Part shown: positions 16,861-25,114 of the stretch, piece after piece
Layout: each line of letters begins with the position of its first letter
Position numbering within the stretch: the first letter of the stretch is position 1
Assembly (NCBI GenBank): GCA_045645205.1
Contig: JAZRIJ010000072.1
Span: forward strand, 1 to 40,507
DNA: 40,507 bases
Reading direction: 5' to 3'
Source of the DNA: RGIG1995 sp045645205
GTDB lineage: Bacteria; Bacillota; Clostridia; Oscillospirales; CAG-272
Made by a program: the position numbers and the translations under genes
The notes under the pieces: model-generated
The model's input: the letters and a program-made list of their open reading frames with translations, nothing else
Database searches by the model: none
What the model was told of the DNA's origin: nothing

Positions 16861-17568
16861 ATGAGAATTGACAAGCTGCTGACTTCAATGGGACTCGCAT
16901 CACGGACCGAAGCAGCAAAAGCAGCGCGCAAAGGACTTATCAAGGTAAATGGAACTGTGATAACAAAATCAGACTCCAAAATTGATCCCGAAAAAGACTT
17001 AGTTGAATATATGGGCAATCCAGTAACATACAGAAAATATGTTTATATTATGATGAACAAGCCATCAGGTATAGTATCTTCAACCGACGGCAAGGACGGG
17101 GAAACTGTTATTTCTCTGTTGCCCGATGACCTACAAAAATGTGGTCTGTTCCCCTGTGGCAGACTTGACAAGGATACATTGGGACTTATACTTCTCACAA
17201 ATGACGGAAGCACTGCCCACTACCTGCTTTCCCCCAAAAGACATGTCAGCAAAGTTTATTATTTGAAAACACAGTATACCCTGACAGAAAATGACATTAA
17301 AATATTGGAGTCAGGTGTACAATTAGATCACGGAGACATTGCCCGTCCCGCCAAGGTGTCTACTGTAAACGAAAAAGAATTATATATTACAATAGTCGAG
17401 GGAATGTATCACCAGATAAAACGTATGCTTGAAGCTGTAAACAACAAAGTTATTTATCTTGAAAGGGTCAAATTCGGTCCGCTTGCGCTTGATACAAGTC
17501 TTGAAAGAGGACAATGGCGTTACCTCACAGACGAAGAAATTCACATTCTTTTAGAATTGACAAAATAA
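16861..17568 (+). CDS. RsuA/RluB-family rRNA pseudouridine synthase
   Basis: This 235-aa protein has an N-terminal S4 RNA-binding domain (MRIDKLLTSMGLASR...KGLIKVNG) and a C-terminal catalytic domain with GRLDKDTLGLILLTNDG, where the Asp of GRLD is the catalytic residue. GMYHQIKRML is also typical. The family isomerises single uridines in 16S (RsuA, U516) or 23S (RluB/E/F) rRNA. The short length and S4 domain favour RsuA, but the target cannot be fixed from sequence alone. I prefer the ATG at 16861; a TTG two codons earlier is equally compatible with the weak GGTGAAG site. tex starts 18 bases downstream. Confidence 0.9.
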   Translation: MRIDKLLTSMGLASRTEAAKAARKGLIKVNGTVITKSDSKIDPEKDLVEYMGNPVTYRKYVYIMMNKPSGIVSSTDGKDGETVISLLPDDLQKCGLFPCGRLDKDTLGLILLTNDGSTAHYLLSPKRHVSKVYYLKTQYTLTENDIKILESGVQLDHGDIARPAKVSTVNEKELYITIVEGMYHQIKRMLEAVNNKVIYLERVKFGPLALDTSLERGQWRYLTDEEIHILLELTK

Positions 17569-17586
17569 AGGAGTACACATAAAAAC

Positions 17587-19746
17587 ATGGATATTAACAA
17601 GACTCTCGCCGAAGAATTCGGCATAAAGCAAACCCAAGTCGATAACACCGTAAAGCTTATTGACGAGGGCAATACCATTCCCTTTATCGCCCGTTACAGA
17701 AAAGAGCTTACTGGCTCTCTTGACGACGAGATACTTCGTGATCTTTTCGACAGACTGAACTATCTGCGAAATCTGCAAAAGAGAAAGGAAGAGGTTTTCA
17801 ACCTTATTTCCGAGCAAGACAAGATGACACCCGAAATTGAAAAAGCATTGACCGAGGCAAAAATACTTACCGAAGTAGAAGATATATACCGCCCATATAA
17901 ACCCCACAGAAAAACAAGGGCATCCGTCGCAAGAGAAAAAGGACTTGAACCCTTGTCTTCCCTTATTATTGAGCAAAAAGCAAGCTATGAAAAGACATTT
18001 GAAGAATATGCTGGTGAATACATAAACCAAGAAAAAGGTGTAAATACAGTTGAAGAAGCTCTTGCCGGAGCCTGCGACATTATTGCCGAGGATGTTTCCG
18101 ACAACGCAGAATATCGAAAGAACATCAGAAGTCTTACTTTTGGTTACGGAAAGATTACAACCAAACAGACCAAAGAGGAAGATTCGGTATATTCACAGTA
18201 TTACGATTTCAGCGGAAGCCTAAAGGATCTTCCCGGACACAGAATATTAGCAATCAATCGAGCTGAAAAAGAAGAATTTATTAAGGCTACAATTGACATT
18301 GACAGCGACATTATTCTTAACTATCTTTTTGATCAGGTAGTTACGGATATGAACAGTCCTGCTAAAAAGTATGTTTCTTCAGCTATAGTGGATAGCTATG
18401 ACAGACTTATTTCTCCATCAATCGAAAGGGAGATACGCTCCGCGCTATTTGACAATGCAAGCGAGGGCGCAATAAAACTCTTTGAGGAAAACCTAAAAAA
18501 TCTGCTTATGTCTGCCCCTTTAAAAGGTAAAACCGTTATGGGCTATGACCCTGGATATCGTACGGGCTGTAAGCTTGCAGTCGTTGACAAAACAGGCAAG
18601 GTTCTTGACACAGCTGTAATTTATCCTACGAAGCCGCAGGAAAGAATAGAAGAATCAGCGGCTACCATCAAAAAGCTTATAAGAAAATACGGCGTTGACA
18701 CCATTGCTATCGGCAACGGAACCGCGTCAAAGGAAAGTGAAATTTTTATTGCAAACGTACTGAAGGATATTCCCGAGGACGTTAAATATGCTATGGTAAG
18801 CGAGGCGGGAGCTTCGGTTTACTCGGCATCAAAGCTCGGAACAGAAGAATTTCCCGATTTTGACGTTACTCAAAGGAGTGCCGTTTCAATAGCAAGAAGA
18901 CTTCAGGATCCATTGGCAGAGCTTGTTAAGATTGATCCGAAATCCATTGGTGTCGGTCAGTATCAGCATGATATGAAACCCGCAAGACTTGATGCGGCAT
19001 TAACCGGAGTTGTGGAAGACTGCGTAAACTCAGTCGGTGTTGACGTAAATACGGCAAGCTATTCTCTGCTTTCCTATATTTCGGGAATAAATATGACATC
19101 AGCCAAAAACATTGTCAAATACAGAGAAGAAAACGGTGAATTTACCAGCCGTCAGCAAATATTGAAGGTGCCAAAAATAGGCGCAAAAGCCTTCCAGCAA
19201 TGTGCAGGCTTTTTGCGTGTTTCGGGTTCTGATGAGATTTTGGACAACACGGGCGTTCACCCCGAATCCTACGGGATTGCCAAAAAGCTTCTAAAGAAAT
19301 TTAATCTTGACGAATCGGATATCGGAAATGAAAAAATAAAGCTCCTCCGTATTAAAATAGATATGGAAGGCAAAAAAAAGATATGTGATGATCTTAATGT
19401 GGGTGAGCCTACCTTGATCGATATCGTAAATGAGCTTGAAAAACCGGGAAGAGACGTAAGAGACAGCCTTCCCTTGCCTGTTCTTCGTACTGATGTTATG
19501 GACATGAGCGACCTTATCCCCGGAATGCAGCTTACGGGAACTGTCAGAAATGTTATTGACTTTGGCGCATTCGTAGATATCGGCGTTCATCAAGATGGAC
19601 TTGTACATATATCGGAAATTTCCGACAGATTTATCAAGCACCCATCCGAAGCACTTTCAGTGGGAGACATCGTTAACGTTAAGGTAAAAAGCGTCGATGT
19701 GGCAAAAAAGCGTATTTCCCTAACTATGAAAGATACGATCCAATGA
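17587..19746 (+). CDS. tex: Tex-family RNA-binding transcription accessory protein
   Basis: This 719-aa cytosolic nucleic-acid-binding protein has the usual Tex domain order. The Tex-like N-terminus with NTIPFIARYRKELTGSLDDE comes first, then a YqgF/RuvC-like fold (about 318-440, with GYDPGYRTGCKLAVVD), helix-hairpin-helix repeats (VNTASYSLLSYISGI, FTSRQQILKVPKIG), and a C-terminal S1 domain (about 645-719, GMQLTGTVRNVIDFGAFVDIG). Homologues affect transcription and stress or toxin gene expression. The mechanism is not settled. AAAGGAG precedes the ATG by about 13 bases. A weak palindrome, ATTCTAAT-AT-ATTAGAAT (19746-19763), overlaps the stop codon. Confidence 0.96.
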   Translation: MDINKTLAEEFGIKQTQVDNTVKLIDEGNTIPFIARYRKELTGSLDDEILRDLFDRLNYLRNLQKRKEEVFNLISEQDKMTPEIEKALTEAKILTEVEDIYRPYKPHRKTRASVAREKGLEPLSSLIIEQKASYEKTFEEYAGEYINQEKGVNTVEEALAGACDIIAEDVSDNAEYRKNIRSLTFGYGKITTKQTKEEDSVYSQYYDFSGSLKDLPGHRILAINRAEKEEFIKATIDIDSDIILNYLFDQVVTDMNSPAKKYVSSAIVDSYDRLISPSIEREIRSALFDNASEGAIKLFEENLKNLLMSAPLKGKTVMGYDPGYRTGCKLAVVDKTGKVLDTAVIYPTKPQERIEESAATIKKLIRKYGVDTIAIGNGTASKESEIFIANVLKDIPEDVKYAMVSEAGASVYSASKLGTEEFPDFDVTQRSAVSIARRLQDPLAELVKIDPKSIGVGQYQHDMKPARLDAALTGVVEDCVNSVGVDVNTASYSLLSYISGINMTSAKNIVKYREENGEFTSRQQILKVPKIGAKAFQQCAGFLRVSGSDEILDNTGVHPESYGIAKKLLKKFNLDESDIGNEKIKLLRIKIDMEGKKKICDDLNVGEPTLIDIVNELEKPGRDVRDSLPLPVLRTDVMDMSDLIPGMQLTGTVRNVIDFGAFVDIGVHQDGLVHISEISDRFIKHPSEALSVGDIVNVKVKSVDVAKKRISLTMKDTIQ

Positions 19747-19965
19747 TTCTAATATATTAGAATTAGGCAATAATTTATTAAATTTCATATTCACACTTTA
19801 TTATTTTAAATTGTACAAATTGCACAAATAAAATAGTGTATTTTTGGGGAAATAACATCTTTAAAAACTGCACAAAATTTGTTAAAATAATGTAGATAGA
19901 AAAGTATGTTTTCATGTATGGCAAACAAAAGCCGTGCTTTGAATTAATTCAGGAGGATTTTATAA

Positions 19966-21084
19966 ATGGCAAGCTTATCATTCAGACACATTTACAAAAA
20001 GTATCCCGGCGGTGTTACAGCCGTATCGGATTTCTATCTTGAAGTTAAAGACAAGGAATTTAACATCTTCGTTGGTCCTTCCGGTTGCGGAAAGTCAACA
20101 ACACTCCGTATGGTTGCAGGACTTGAAGAAATCACAGAAGGCGAGCTCTTTATCGGTGATAAGCTGGTAAACGATATCGCTCCTAAGGACAGAGATATCG
20201 CGATGGTTTTCCAGAACTACGCTCTCTATCCTCATATGACAGTATTTGACAATATGGCATTTGGTCTTAAGCTCCGCAAGACTCCCAAGGAAGAAATTAA
20301 GCGCCGTGTTGAAGAAGCTGCTCGTATTCTTGACATTTCTCACCTTCTTGACAGACGTCCTAAGGCTTTGTCCGGTGGTCAGAAACAGCGTGTTGCGTTG
20401 GGTCGTGCGATCGTTCGTGAACCCCGCGTATTCCTTCTTGACGAACCTCTTTCAAACCTTGACGCTAAGCTCCGTGCTACCATGAGAACTGAGATTACAA
20501 AAATTCACCAGAAGCTTGGTACAACATTCATCTACGTAACTCACGACCAGGTAGAAGCTATGACAATGGCTACCAGAATCGTTGTTATGAAAGACGGTAT
20601 TATCCAGCAGGTTGACTCTCCTCAAAACCTCTACGATTCTCCCGTTAATCTCTTCGTTGCAGGCTTCATAGGCACACCTCCCATGAACTTCATTGAAGCT
20701 ACTCTTGAAAAGAAGAAAAACGAAGAAGATGTATATATTGTATTCGGTGAAAACAGAATTAAGGTTCCCAAGTCTAAGTTTGAAGACTCTAACCTTGATG
20801 AATATATCGGCAAAGAAATTATTGCAGGAATTCGTCCTGAATGTTTGTATGATGATGAAGAAAACCTTGCTAAGTTTGCTGAATCCGTTATCGAAACAGA
20901 TGTTGAAGTTACAGAGCTTATGGGCGCAGAAATCTATCTCTACCTTACAACGTTTGAACAGAAACTCACAGCGCGTGTATCTTCGCGTTCAAAAGTTAGA
21001 GCAGGCGATAAGGTTAAGATCGCTCTCGAAATTGACAGAATGCACTTCTTTGACAAAGACACAGAAAGATGCATCGTTCATTAA
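19966..21084 (+). CDS. Orphan sugar ABC transporter ATPase (MsmX/UgpC/MalK type)
   Basis: This 372-aa ATPase has Walker A GPSGCGKST (37-45), the Q-loop in VFQNYALYPHM, signature LSGGQKQR (135-142), Walker B VFLLDEP (155-161) and H-loop YVTHDQVEAMTMA. A C-terminal OB-type regulatory domain follows (about 245-372). It powers carbohydrate import by docking on membrane permeases. No permease or binding protein is adjacent. In Firmicutes a single MsmX-like ATPase often serves several sugar importers, and the isolated location fits that. AGGAGG lies 8 bases upstream. The codons look more highly biased (CTT/CGT/GAA) than in neighbours, as expected for an abundant shared ATPase. A strong terminator follows. 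Confidence 0.93.
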   Translation: MASLSFRHIYKKYPGGVTAVSDFYLEVKDKEFNIFVGPSGCGKSTTLRMVAGLEEITEGELFIGDKLVNDIAPKDRDIAMVFQNYALYPHMTVFDNMAFGLKLRKTPKEEIKRRVEEAARILDISHLLDRRPKALSGGQKQRVALGRAIVREPRVFLLDEPLSNLDAKLRATMRTEITKIHQKLGTTFIYVTHDQVEAMTMATRIVVMKDGIIQQVDSPQNLYDSPVNLFVAGFIGTPPMNFIEATLEKKKNEEDVYIVFGENRIKVPKSKFEDSNLDEYIGKEIIAGIRPECLYDDEENLAKFAESVIETDVEVTELMGAEIYLYLTTFEQKLTARVSSRSKVRAGDKVKIALEIDRMHFFDKDTERCIVH

Positions 21085-21099
21085 TTTGAATACATTTTT

Positions 21100-21129
21100 A
21101 CCCTCGGAAAAACTCCGAGGGTGTTTTTT
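21100..21129 (+). terminator. Intrinsic terminator of the ABC ATPase gene
   Basis: ACCCTCGGA (21100-21108) pairs with TCCGAGGGT (21114-21122), followed by GTTTTTT. Confidence 0.92.
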
Positions 21130-21130
21130 G

Positions 21131-21159
21131 TTGACATACATAATTAGCCGTGTTATAAT
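21131..21159 (+). promoter_or_regulatory. Consensus SigA promoter of the DUF2500 gene
   Basis: TTGACA (21131-21136), a 17-base spacer and TATAAT (21154-21159), 31 bases before the ATG. It starts directly after the preceding terminator's T-run. Confidence 0.88.
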
Positions 21160-21190
21160 AAACCCACAATTATTTATCGGGAGTTGACAA

Positions 21191-21562
21191 ATGATGCCTG
21201 CAGCTACTATGTTTAATATTTTTCCAATAATTTTTTTTATAATATTTTCACTTGTGATAGGTGTTTTTATCTACGGTTTTGCAACAAGCATAAAAACTTG
21301 GAGTAAAAACAACAATTCTCCGAGACTGACAGTTCAGGCAATTGTGGTAACAAAAAGAAACAATGTTTCAACACACCACCATCACCACAACAGCCATATG
21401 CATACCTCACACTCATATTCCTACTACGCAACCTTTCAGTTTGAAAGCGGAGACAGGCTTGAGCTTAATATTCCATCAAACGAATTTGGACTTCTCGCTG
21501 AGGGCGATGTAGGAAAACTTACCTTTCAAGGCACAAGATACCTTTCTTTCGAAAGACAGTAA
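21191..21562 (+). CDS. DUF2500-family membrane protein
   Basis: This 123-aa protein has one N-terminal membrane helix (about 9-33, FPIIFFIIFSLVIGVFIYGF), then a small beta domain. LTVQAIVVTKRNNVS is followed by a His-rich loop (THHHHHNSHMHTSHSYSYY, about 61-80), YATFQFESGDRLEL, and GDVGKLTFQGTRYLSFER. This layout fits DUF2500. The His-rich loop is seen in some family members and could bind metal, but that is inference. GGGAG lies 7 bases before ATGATG, and a consensus promoter precedes it. The function is unknown. Confidence 0.8.
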   Translation: MMPAATMFNIFPIIFFIIFSLVIGVFIYGFATSIKTWSKNNNSPRLTVQAIVVTKRNNVSTHHHHHNSHMHTSHSYSYYATFQFESGDRLELNIPSNEFGLLAEGDVGKLTFQGTRYLSFERQ

Positions 21563-21593
21563 AACAGCCCCCAAAAAATCATTTACTATTTTT

Positions 21594-22580
21594 TTAAAAA
21601 CGCTGTAAGCCTTCCACCTTTTTGCAGTCAAAAGTCCCCTCTCTATATTGTTTGGGAGATACACCGAATTTATTTTTAAAAAGACGGTAAAAATAGCTTA
21701 TATTGTCATATCCGATCTTGTTTGCAATATTGTCTACCTTCATTGGCGTATTCCTAAGCAAAAAGTTTGCTTGTGAAAGCCGCTTGTCCTGAACAAGTTC
21801 GGTAAATGTTTTTCCGGTTCTTGACTTTATTTTACGAGACAGCCAAGTAAAATCATAGTGCATACTTTGAGCAAAGTCTGTAAGACTTCCTTTTTTGTAA
21901 TAACTCTCAATGTACTGAAGAACTGACAAAATAACCTTTTCGTCTTTTTTGCATACGATGCGGTCAGTGCAGTTAAACAAATAAAACAACAAAAGCATCA
22001 TTGTAGACTGAATTATGTTAGGCTTATTTTCACTGACATTAACAAGTGTCCATATCAGATTTTCAACAAGATTTTGTATTTGCAAAACATCCGAGACCTT
22101 AAAAAGCATATATGCCGAAGTCTCATCATCTCCTCTTAAAATATTGATAAAATAGCTGTGTAAGGCTATCTGCTCTTTTTCTATCATTTGTATTATTGTC
22201 TCAAAGAATAAAGGCATTATAATAAAGTTAACAGCAATGTCTTTTTCAGAAGCAGGCAATATTTCCCGTTTTAAATTGGGAGTAAGTAGAAGCAGTTCCC
22301 CCTCTCTCAGTGTTATTGTTTCTCCGTTAATAATATGTGTTGTCATACCTCGGCACATATATATAACTTGAACATGATCACTTGAATGCTCAGAAAAGTG
22401 TACAAATTGAGGATGGGGACACAATGATATAAGCCTCCCCTCCAAAAACAATTTTTCGCCGTCTTCATCACAGCCCTTCCAATTTATATCTTGTCTTATG
22501 TTTATACCCTTTTTGTAAGTAACAACCTTTCTATTTTTTTCAGTTATAGGATATAACCTTTTTATTATTTCTTCTCTCAT
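21594..22580 (-). CDS. AraC-family transcriptional regulator
   Basis: This 328-aa regulator has an N-terminal cupin-like sensor (about 55-125, VQVIYMCRGMTTHIINGETITLREGELLLLTP). A helical middle follows, then a C-terminal double helix-turn-helix (about 225-320) with LTDFAQSMHYDFTWLSRKIKSRTG and DNIANKIGYDNISYFYRLFKNKFGVSPKQYR. The family usually activates carbohydrate catabolic operons in response to a sugar. No such operon is adjacent; instead a decayed gene end lies directly upstream (22693-22788), so the original target may have been lost or lie elsewhere. CGGAG precedes the ATG by 7 bases. Confidence 0.92.
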   Translation of the reverse strand: MREEIIKRLYPITEKNRKVVTYKKGINIRQDINWKGCDEDGEKLFLEGRLISLCPHPQFVHFSEHSSDHVQVIYMCRGMTTHIINGETITLREGELLLLTPNLKREILPASEKDIAVNFIIMPLFFETIIQMIEKEQIALHSYFINILRGDDETSAYMLFKVSDVLQIQNLVENLIWTLVNVSENKPNIIQSTMMLLLFYLFNCTDRIVCKKDEKVILSVLQYIESYYKKGSLTDFAQSMHYDFTWLSRKIKSRTGKTFTELVQDKRLSQANFLLRNTPMKVDNIANKIGYDNISYFYRLFKNKFGVSPKQYREGTFDCKKVEGLQRF

Positions 22581-22650
22581 ACATTTGCTCCGAAATTTTA
22601 GAATATATCATTTATTTAATTGTAACACATATTACAAAAATAATACAATA

Positions 22651-22690
22651 AAAAAGCTGTTCTTCCTTTTGTTTGGATAAACAGCTTTTT
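22651..22690. terminator. Hairpin terminator between the AraC gene and a decayed gene end
   Basis: AAAAAGCTGTT (22651-22661) pairs with AACAGCTTTTT (22680-22690). On the minus strand it lies immediately after the stop of the fragment at 22693-22788, as expected of that gene's old terminator. Confidence 0.75.
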
Positions 22691-22692
22691 AT

Positions 22693-22788
22693 TTATTTTG
22701 CAAACAGTCTCCCGTCTATATTCACATCGGTATAAAAATATTTACAGCCTTCAAGATTAGATTTACTTGTGCCAACGGCAAAAATGAA
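22693..22788 (-). pseudogene. C-terminal remnant of an unrecognised gene
   Basis: A 31-codon open stretch reads FIFAVGTSKSNLEGC..., then YTDVNIDGRLFAK, and a stop. It is bounded upstream by an in-frame TAA and followed by an intrinsic terminator in the right orientation. There is no start codon or ribosome binding site. It reads like the end of a beta-rich protein and is best explained as the tail of a gene whose front has been deleted. The family is not recognised. The gap 22581-22982 holds this, its terminator and the hairpin at 22896-22933. Confidence 0.4.
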
Positions 22789-22895
22789 TTATTCTTGACC
22801 AAGAAATTTAGAATAACCAAAAACATAGGTTTTCTGTAGTTTCAAAAAAAAGTAAAATATTACTTCTTTTGTTTAATATATTACAAAAAAATAAG

Positions 22896-22933
22896 GCATA
22901 ATTTTATAAAACCAAAGTTTTATAAAATTATGC
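22896..22933. other. Perfect 17-bp AT-rich hairpin upstream of the YitT gene
   Basis: GCATAATTTTATAAAAC (22896-22912) and GTTTTATAAAATTATGC (22917-22933) are perfect inverted repeats around a CAAA loop, about 50 bases before the ATG at 22983. There is no T-run after it. It could be an operator, a leader hairpin or a mobile-repeat relic. Confidence 0.55.
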
Positions 22934-22982
22934 TCAAAATATATCAGACAAAAACATTGTAACATAAGAAAGGTTAAATAAT

Positions 22983-23858
22983 ATGACAAAAGGCAAATTA
23001 TTACGAGAAATAATTTTTGACTATTTAGTTATAACAATCGGATGTATACTGTACGCTCTTTCATTTACAATCTTTTTCCAAGCAAACAACTTAGCAATGG
23101 GCGGTTTTACCGGACTGGCACAGATAATCAACCATTTTATTCCGGATATTCCCATTGGCACTATGGTTCTTATCATGAATGTCCCTCTTATGTTGATAGG
23201 TTTAAAAAAAGAGGGATATAAGCTTCTTTTTGCCTCCTTTTATTCAATTTTTTTAACATCAACATTTATCGACGGTATTACAATTCTGTACAAATTTCCC
23301 AAAATGGATACCCTTCTTGCCTGTGTTTTTGGAAGCGTTATTCTTGGTATTTCCCTCGGTATTATGATGCAAAAAAACGCAACAACAGGAGGTACCGAAC
23401 TGTTGGCAAGACTTCTTAAGTATAAAATACACAATCTTTCTATAGGCAAACTCTGCCTTATAATAGATGTAACCGTAATTTGTATATATGCATTAAGCTT
23501 CAAAATGCTCGAAAGCGCGCTTTTTGGTATTATCGCAATGTATATTTCGAGTATTGCTCTTGATACGGTAATCTATGGCTCATCAAACGGAAAAATTGCG
23601 TATATAATAAGCGATAAAAATGACCGTATATTAGATATTCTTCTTAAACAGGGATTTGGCGTTACAGTTATAAACGGAAGCGGCGGCTGGACAGGCAGTA
23701 ATAAAAAGGTGTTACTCTGCGCCGTTAAAAAAAATAAGGTTGCAGCGTTAAAAAAAGCAGTTACAAATATAGACCCCGAAAAAGCTTTTGTTATTGTATG
23801 CGAAGCCAAGGAGGTTTTCGGCGAAGGCTTCGGAGACTACACAGGTATTGGATTATAG
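22983..23858 (+). CDS. YitT-family membrane protein (DUF161/DUF2179)
   Basis: This 291-aa integral membrane protein has five to six helices in residues about 12-195 (LAMGGFTGLAQIIN and GSVILGISLGIMMQKNATTGGTELLARLL are typical). A C-terminal cytosolic DUF2179 domain follows (about 205-290, GFGVTVINGSGGWTG, KAFVIVCEAKEVFGEGF). The family is widespread in Firmicutes, usually in several paralogues; its transported substrate is not established. AAAGG lies about 9 bases upstream. A bidirectional terminator separates it from the convergent HAD gene. Confidence 0.9.
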   Translation: MTKGKLLREIIFDYLVITIGCILYALSFTIFFQANNLAMGGFTGLAQIINHFIPDIPIGTMVLIMNVPLMLIGLKKEGYKLLFASFYSIFLTSTFIDGITILYKFPKMDTLLACVFGSVILGISLGIMMQKNATTGGTELLARLLKYKIHNLSIGKLCLIIDVTVICIYALSFKMLESALFGIIAMYISSIALDTVIYGSSNGKIAYIISDKNDRILDILLKQGFGVTVINGSGGWTGSNKKVLLCAVKKNKVAALKKAVTNIDPEKAFVIVCEAKEVFGEGFGDYTGIGL

Positions 23859-23878
23859 ATTGACTATATTATCCCATC

Positions 23879-23903
23879 AAAAAAAGCCCCGACGGGCTTT
23901 TTT
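23879..23903. terminator. Bidirectional intrinsic terminator
   Basis: AAAAAAGCCC (ending 23889) pairs with GGGCTTTTTT (23894-23903) around CGAC. It lies between the convergent YitT and HAD genes. Confidence 0.9.
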
Positions 23904-23910
23904 ATTATAC

Positions 23911-24624
23911 TTATATCAAAGCATCGACATAATCAAGAAGCTCTTTAAAGCTTCCGCACCTATAATGGGAAATATCCTTATTTTCGCTGTTTATAAGGCA
24001 GTCGGTAAGCAAAAATACCTTCATACCGATCTGTTCTGCCGGCATATCCTCGGAAACATCGTTGCCTACCATAAGACATTCTTCCGGAGAAAGTTCTAAC
24101 TTATCTGCTATTTGCTTATAATATCTTACATCAGGCTTACAAAACGTACATTTCTCATATGATGTATAATATTCAAAATCAGAAACACAAAACCCCGCCC
24201 AATTTATACGGCTTAAAATTGCCTCGTCAGGAAAAATAGGTTTGGTCGCAACCACAGTGCGCAAGCCTTTTTGCTTTATTGCTTTTACAGCCTTGTCAGC
24301 CTCGGAATTATATCCGCACACCTCTTTTAACTTCTGAAATTCATTCAAATAGAAATCCTTCAAAAGTTCTTTTTGATCGCAAATATTCTGTGGATATTCT
24401 TTGTTGAAAAACTCCCAAAATACATCTTCATTTATTCGGCTTCCGTCATTTTTTACAACCTCGTCAACGCCACCCCATATAACCTTTACAAGTTTCTTGG
24501 GATCATCATATCCGTAAGGCGCAAGCTTTTCTGCAAGAAGCTTAAAATAGTTTCCGAAAAAAACTCTCAGATCCATAGGCAGAAGTGTACCGTCAAGATC
24601 AAACAACACCGCTTTGATTTTCAT
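23911..24624 (-). CDS. HAD-superfamily phosphatase
   Basis: This 237-aa cytosolic hydrolase has motif I FDLDGTLLPMD (Asp9 nucleophile, Asp11 acid/base), a motif II Thr in VVATKP, and motif IV GNDVSEDMPAEQIG. A helical C1-type cap lies between motifs I and II. The substrate cannot be told from sequence. It is the last gene of a compact minus-strand run with MarR, FakA and FakB, 24 bases after the MarR stop, which suggests a linked role. I chose ATG 24624, but its AAGGA site is 14 bases away; a TTG at 24636 is too close to the same site. Start confidence is therefore moderate. Confidence 0.85.
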   Translation of the reverse strand: MKIKAVLFDLDGTLLPMDLRVFFGNYFKLLAEKLAPYGYDDPKKLVKVIWGGVDEVVKNDGSRINEDVFWEFFNKEYPQNICDQKELLKDFYLNEFQKLKEVCGYNSEADKAVKAIKQKGLRTVVATKPIFPDEAILSRINWAGFCVSDFEYYTSYEKCTFCKPDVRYYKQIADKLELSPEECLMVGNDVSEDMPAEQIGMKVFLLTDCLINSENKDISHYRCGSFKELLDYVDALI

Positions 24625-24648
24625 ATAAAAACCCAATTTCCTTAAAAA

Positions 24649-25095
24649 TTACTTATCATATGTCTTACATACTTCTTCAAGATTGTCACTTATTAAGGCA
24701 AGACTTCTGTAAAATATTACTCTGTCTTCCTCTGTCAGTCCGGTTCCGGCAGTATCAAGTATTTTGTCAATCTTAAGCGCAACGCTTTGTGCAATCTCTC
24801 TTCCCTTTTCAGAAAGTTCAATATGTGCCCTGTACCTTTTTTTTGAGCCTAAATGGCATACCACATACCCCTCATTTTCAAGCTGAACAATTGACCTTGA
24901 GATTGAAGCCTTGTCCTCGTCGCAAATATCACAAAGCTCTGTTGCCGTCAACTTTCCGTTTTTATATAGATAATACAGGCAGGATACATGGGGGCTTTTC
25001 AAGTTGTATTCAGCCATTTCTTCAGTTTTTATCCTTTGAATACTCCGTCTGATTCTAGTCATAAAGACCGTAAACATTTTAAACCTTTCTTCCAT
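24649..25095 (-). CDS. MarR-family regulator (possible FabT-like role)
   Basis: This 148-aa winged-helix repressor has LKSPHVSCLYYLYKNGKLTATELCDICDEDKASISRSIVQLENEGYV as its DNA-binding core and the wing in KKRYRAHIELSEKGR. It lies 19 bases downstream of fakA in the same orientation, with GGTGG 6-7 bases before the ATG. MarR-family FabT controls fatty acid synthesis in streptococci in response to acyl carriers. Its placement with fatty-acid kinase genes makes a fatty-acid-responsive role plausible here, but no fab genes are in the window. That is inference from context only. Confidence 0.88.
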   Translation of the reverse strand: MEERFKMFTVFMTRIRRSIQRIKTEEMAEYNLKSPHVSCLYYLYKNGKLTATELCDICDEDKASISRSIVQLENEGYVVCHLGSKKRYRAHIELSEKGREIAQSVALKIDKILDTAGTGLTEEDRVIFYRSLALISDNLEEVCKTYDK

Positions 25096-25114
25096 TTAAA
25101 CCACCTTTTTTGTC

